From DATAFO01 sp046728935 (GTDB lineage: Bacteria > Actinomycetota > Thermoleophilia > Solirubrobacterales > 70-9), in assembly GCA_046728935.1 (NCBI GenBank), contig JBKPFS010000009.1, positions 1 to 6,416 of the forward strand: a stretch of DNA of 6,416 nucleotides, read 5' to 3'. Shown piece after piece: positions 4,676 to 6,416 of this stretch; position 1 is the stretch's first letter, and each line of letters begins with the position of its first letter. Made by a program: the position numbers and the translations under genes. The notes beneath the pieces are model-generated. The model was not told the DNA's origin, made no database searches, and saw nothing but the letters and a program-made list of their open reading frames with translations.

Positions 4676-5151
4676 CCGTCACCCTTCCCTCCCGGCGCTA
4701 CGGCTTCTGGCTTGTCGACCAGGCCGTCGAACGGGGGCGACGATCGTTGTTCATGCGCGGCCTGCCCTTCTGGGAAGTCGCTGTGCCCCGCCTGCGCGGC
4801 CATCGCGGGCTGGTGCGGATCAAGAATCCCCGCGCTGGGCCCCTCAGCCTCCGTAATTGCCGGTGCGCGGATTCGCCCACGTGGTGAGAGCACTGGCCTA
4901 ATCGCGGCCGCGCCTGATCGCGTGCCCAAATGGGCGCTCGTCCAGTTGGACTGGAGGGAGCGGCCGGGCTCCGCGAGCTCGAGCGCCAATGGAAGTTGGC
5001 GGAGAGGCGGCTGGATCGGGCGAAGGCCGACCAAGGCCAACTCGCTCCACATGGGGCCTCAGGAGTGGGCGGACGCCGAGATTGAGCGGCCCGCCCGCTT
5101 CGCTTTCCACCCAGGATGCACCGCTCCTCCTCCGAAGCGGGAGCGGGCGCC
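4676..5151 (+). pseudogene. Probable decayed gene of unknown family between the IS and the membrane-protein gene
   Basis: No intact gene fits this 476-base stretch. One plus frame looks coding in two blocks. The first gives RYGFWLVDQAVERGRRSLFM, RGLPFWEVAVPRLRGHRGL, VRIKNPR and ends at TGA 4885-4887. After a second TGA (4915-4917) the same frame resumes with GLRELERQWKLAERRLDRAK and ADQGQLAPHG, ending at TGA 5083-5085. The second block is a typical charged helix. Third codon positions in both blocks are mostly G or C. ATG 4753 and ATG 4930 lie in this frame, but neither has a ribosome site. I do not recognise the protein. Opposite-strand frames here are also open and cannot be excluded. The remains could be a gene cut by the insertion sequence and then eroded. 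Confidence 0.3.
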
Positions 5152-5775
5152 TCAGCGCGACCACGGGGCTCGGGCACGAGCACGCCGCAACCGGGCCCGG
5201 CTAATGACGGACCAGAGCCGGTCGGCGCCGGCCCACCCCGCGAAGCACAGTCCGCCGACCGTGCCCGTGACGGTCATCAGAACCCCGGCGGCCGCTGCCG
5301 CCGCCACCCCGTCGCTGCCGAGGATGAGCACAGCGGCCGCGGCGCCGGCGGTCGGACCGACCGGAAGCTGACCGAGCGTCACCACCGCGATCAGCACGGC
5401 GATGGCGTCGAAGAACGATGCTCGAGGCGAGATGAAGAACGCGGCGGTCGACCGTCCCGCCGCCGCTTGGATGGTCAGATGCCACGCCTCACTGCGCGCG
5501 AGCAGCGCGACGATCTGCAGCAGCACGGTCACCGCGAGCACCCACGCCGCGGCGTCGGAGGTCGCGGCCGCGAACTCGTGGCGTCGCCCGACGAGCGGGA
5601 GCGCGAGGACCGCCGCGGTCGCCAGCGACCCCACCACCGCGACCAGCGCACGTCGGCGACGACCGAAGTCGCGGAGGCGGGCAGTCAGTTCGGCCAGCCG
5701 ACTCGCGCCGCGTGGCCGCGGCGGCGGGCCGATCTGTTCGCTACCCGCGTCCGGCAACCCGCTTCCGTTCAGCAC
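5152..5775 (-). CDS. Integral membrane protein resembling a shortened flippase-like (LPG synthase TM-type) protein (207 aa)
   Basis: GTG 5775-5773 is the most upstream start; there is no good Shine-Dalgarno and no ATG nearby, so the true start may lie further in. TGA at 5154-5152. A basic N-terminal region (to about residue 42) precedes hydrophobic segments at about 43-61, 77-95, 123-140 and 143-180. Between the second and third is LLARSEAWHLTIQAAAG, the kind of motif found after the second helix in actinobacterial flippase-like proteins. FFISPRASFFDAIAVLIAVV and LILGSDGVAAAAAAGVL then resemble the last helices of the same family. Those proteins usually have about 300 residues and six to eight helices, so the middle appears to be missing without loss of frame. 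The C-terminus is Arg-rich and cytoplasmic by the positive-inside rule. If functional, it sits in the plasma membrane; substrate unknown. The family assignment is by remembered similarity. Confidence 0.65.
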   Translation of the reverse strand: MLNGSGLPDAGSEQIGPPPRPRGASRLAELTARLRDFGRRRRALVAVVGSLATAAVLALPLVGRRHEFAAATSDAAAWVLAVTVLLQIVALLARSEAWHLTIQAAAGRSTAAFFISPRASFFDAIAVLIAVVTLGQLPVGPTAGAAAAVLILGSDGVAAAAAAGVLMTVTGTVGGLCFAGWAGADRLWSVISRARLRRARARAPWSR

Positions 5776-5897
5776 AGTGTTGACGGATCCATGCGGAAGC
5801 CGAGCCCCGCCCGACTGCGCGCCGCTGATCGCACGATATGGCCAATACAGAACGCCTAAGCAGCCTGTTCACGGCAGAGCGCGATACTGCGTGGGCG
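5776..5897. promoter_or_regulatory. Divergent intergenic region between membrane protein and SnoaL-like gene
   Basis: These 122 bases must hold the start signals for both divergent genes. TTGACG at 5780-5785 could be a plus-strand -35 box, but no -10 box follows at the right spacing. GATACT at 5882-5887 resembles a -10 box but is too close to ATG 5898 unless the message is nearly leaderless. No operator symmetry was noticed. Confidence 0.25.
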
Positions 5898-6299
5898 ATG
5901 TCGCAGGAGAACGTCGAAATCGTGCGCCGGGCCTTCGAGGCGTACGAGCGCGGTGACCTTCCCGCCCTCCTTGGTGAATTCAGCTCGGACGTGGTCATTC
6001 GCCAAACAGCGCCGGTTCCCGACGCTCGTACATACCACGGCCAGGAGGGATTGCTGAAGGTGATCTCTGACTGGACCGAGGTCTTCGACGAGTTCGTTAT
6101 GACCGCCAAGGATTTCGTCGATGCCGGGAACGACAAGGTCATCGTCCGCGTCCATCAAAAGGCTCGCGGCACGGAGAGCGGAGCCGCGGTGGAAGGCGAC
6201 TTCTGGTTCGTCTACACCGTCGGCGGCGGAAAGCTCGTACGGCTCGACATGTTCAACTACAAGAGTGAGGCCCTCGAAGCCGCCGGGCTGCGGGAGTAG
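5898..6299 (+). CDS. SnoaL-like / NTF2-fold protein (133 aa)
   Basis: ATG 5898 was chosen because the family begins almost invariably with MSQENVEIVRRAFEAY; the upstream ATG 5838 would add 20 unrelated residues. Stop TAG 6297-6299. NTF2-fold proteins form a cone of helices against a curved sheet, and serve as small enzymes (polyketide cyclases, isomerases) or ligand-binding proteins. The parts seen are the first long helix with the RGDLPALL turn, the strand block DVVIRQTAPVPDARTYHGQE, a second helix (GLLKVISDWTEVFDEF), then strands VIVRVHQKARG, DFWFVYTVGGGKLVRLDMFN, and a short closing helix (EALEAAGL). H47 and D118 lie where the pocket would be. The length is standard. Actinobacteria of this kind carry many copies of unknown substrate, so the exact role is open. 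The ribosome site is weak (GTGGGCG). It is divergent from the membrane protein. Confidence 0.9.
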   Translation: MSQENVEIVRRAFEAYERGDLPALLGEFSSDVVIRQTAPVPDARTYHGQEGLLKVISDWTEVFDEFVMTAKDFVDAGNDKVIVRVHQKARGTESGAAVEGDFWFVYTVGGGKLVRLDMFNYKSEALEAAGLRE

Positions 6300-6300
6300 A

Positions 6301-6416
6301 TCCCGGTTCTGGCCTGGGCGCAAGCTGCAACGGGCTGAGCGGACCGTCCGCGTCCGCGTCGCCCGCGAGCTCGTGCGAGCGATTCGCGACTGGACACGCC
6401 GTATCAAAGCGCTCGA
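6301..6416 (+). pseudogene. Fragment resembling IS110-family transposase (continues past window edge)
   Basis: The frame with codons starting at 6301 reads GRKLQRAERTVRVRVARELV and then RAIRDWTRRIKAL up to the edge. A helix with RVARELVRxIRxxTRRIKxLE is typical of the coiled-coil linker after the N-terminal RuvC-like domain of IS110-type transposases. No start codon follows the SnoaL-like stop, and the RuvC-like domain that should precede this helix is absent, so if it is IS110 it is 5'-truncated. The match is short and could equally be another Arg-rich helical protein. Confidence 0.35.

Noticed and set aside
3878..5371. 497-codon plus-strand open frame
   Set aside because: It overlaps the IS1595 transposase in another frame and then runs antisense through the membrane-protein gene. 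The composition is Arg/Pro/Ala-rich with no motif, as expected for a chance frame in GC-rich DNA.
5116..5859. 247-codon plus-strand frame over the membrane-protein gene
   Set aside because: Its highly charged Arg/Asp/Gly-rich composition is the usual antisense image of an Ala/Leu/Val-rich membrane protein.
5838..5897. Upstream ATG extending the SnoaL-like protein by 20 residues
   Set aside because: The extension is unlike the family, which begins at MSQENVEIV; it has no better ribosome site.
5856..6407. 183-codon minus-strand frame over the SnoaL-like gene
   Set aside because: It is a shadow of the SnoaL-like protein, whose plus-strand motifs are clear.
1..6416. CRISPR array, tRNA, rRNA or riboswitch
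   Set aside because: No regularly spaced repeats, cloverleaf-like segments, ribosomal sequence or known riboswitch core was seen by eye on either strand.

Overview
This is a GC-rich window with the composition and gene families of a soil actinobacterium. Class Thermoleophilia (Solirubrobacterales or Gaiellales) is the most likely source. The hints are the NTF2/SnoaL-type protein opening MSQENVEIVRRAFEAY, the flippase-like membrane protein with an ARSEAWH motif, and the actinobacterial flavour of the folE and csbD remnants. This placement rests on remembered family resemblance, not on a search.

Layout. The left edge (to 235) is the C-terminal half of an Hsp20/alpha-crystallin small heat-shock protein. 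From 236 to about 2050 lies a stretch of gene debris. Four recognisable remnants sit there, all on the minus strand: the 3' half of a cold-shock protein gene (820-921), the 5' third of a GTP cyclohydrolase I gene (1102-1326), a CsbD-family stress gene with one frameshift (1360-1538), and a short piece of an IS1182-type transposase (1674-1817). From 2141 to 3243 come small genes that look intact: a 78-residue protein with a VYVNPDRVAY motif, a 67-residue protein with two DnaJ-type CxxCxGxG knuckles, and, convergent to these, three very small minus-strand ORFs (23, 69 and 18 codons) linked by two TGATG overlaps.

A non-coding stretch with a very strong hairpin (3367-3418) leads to a complete-looking IS1595-family insertion sequence (about 3653-4675). 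It has a 310-residue transposase and 33-bp imperfect terminal inverted repeats, the outer 25 bp matching at 24 positions. Beyond it are decayed coding-like remains (4676-5151), a minus-strand membrane protein resembling an internally shortened flippase-like (UPF0104/LPG-synthase TM-type) protein (5152-5775), a divergent SnoaL-like protein (5898-6299), and at the right edge a fragment resembling IS110-family transposase.

How it fits together. This looks like accessory DNA shaped by insertion sequences and deletions, not one pathway. Several of the families (Hsp20, Csp, CsbD, DnaJ-type zinc knuckle) belong to stress responses, but half of them are broken. The least explained parts are the three translationally coupled tiny ORFs and the strong hairpin upstream of them.
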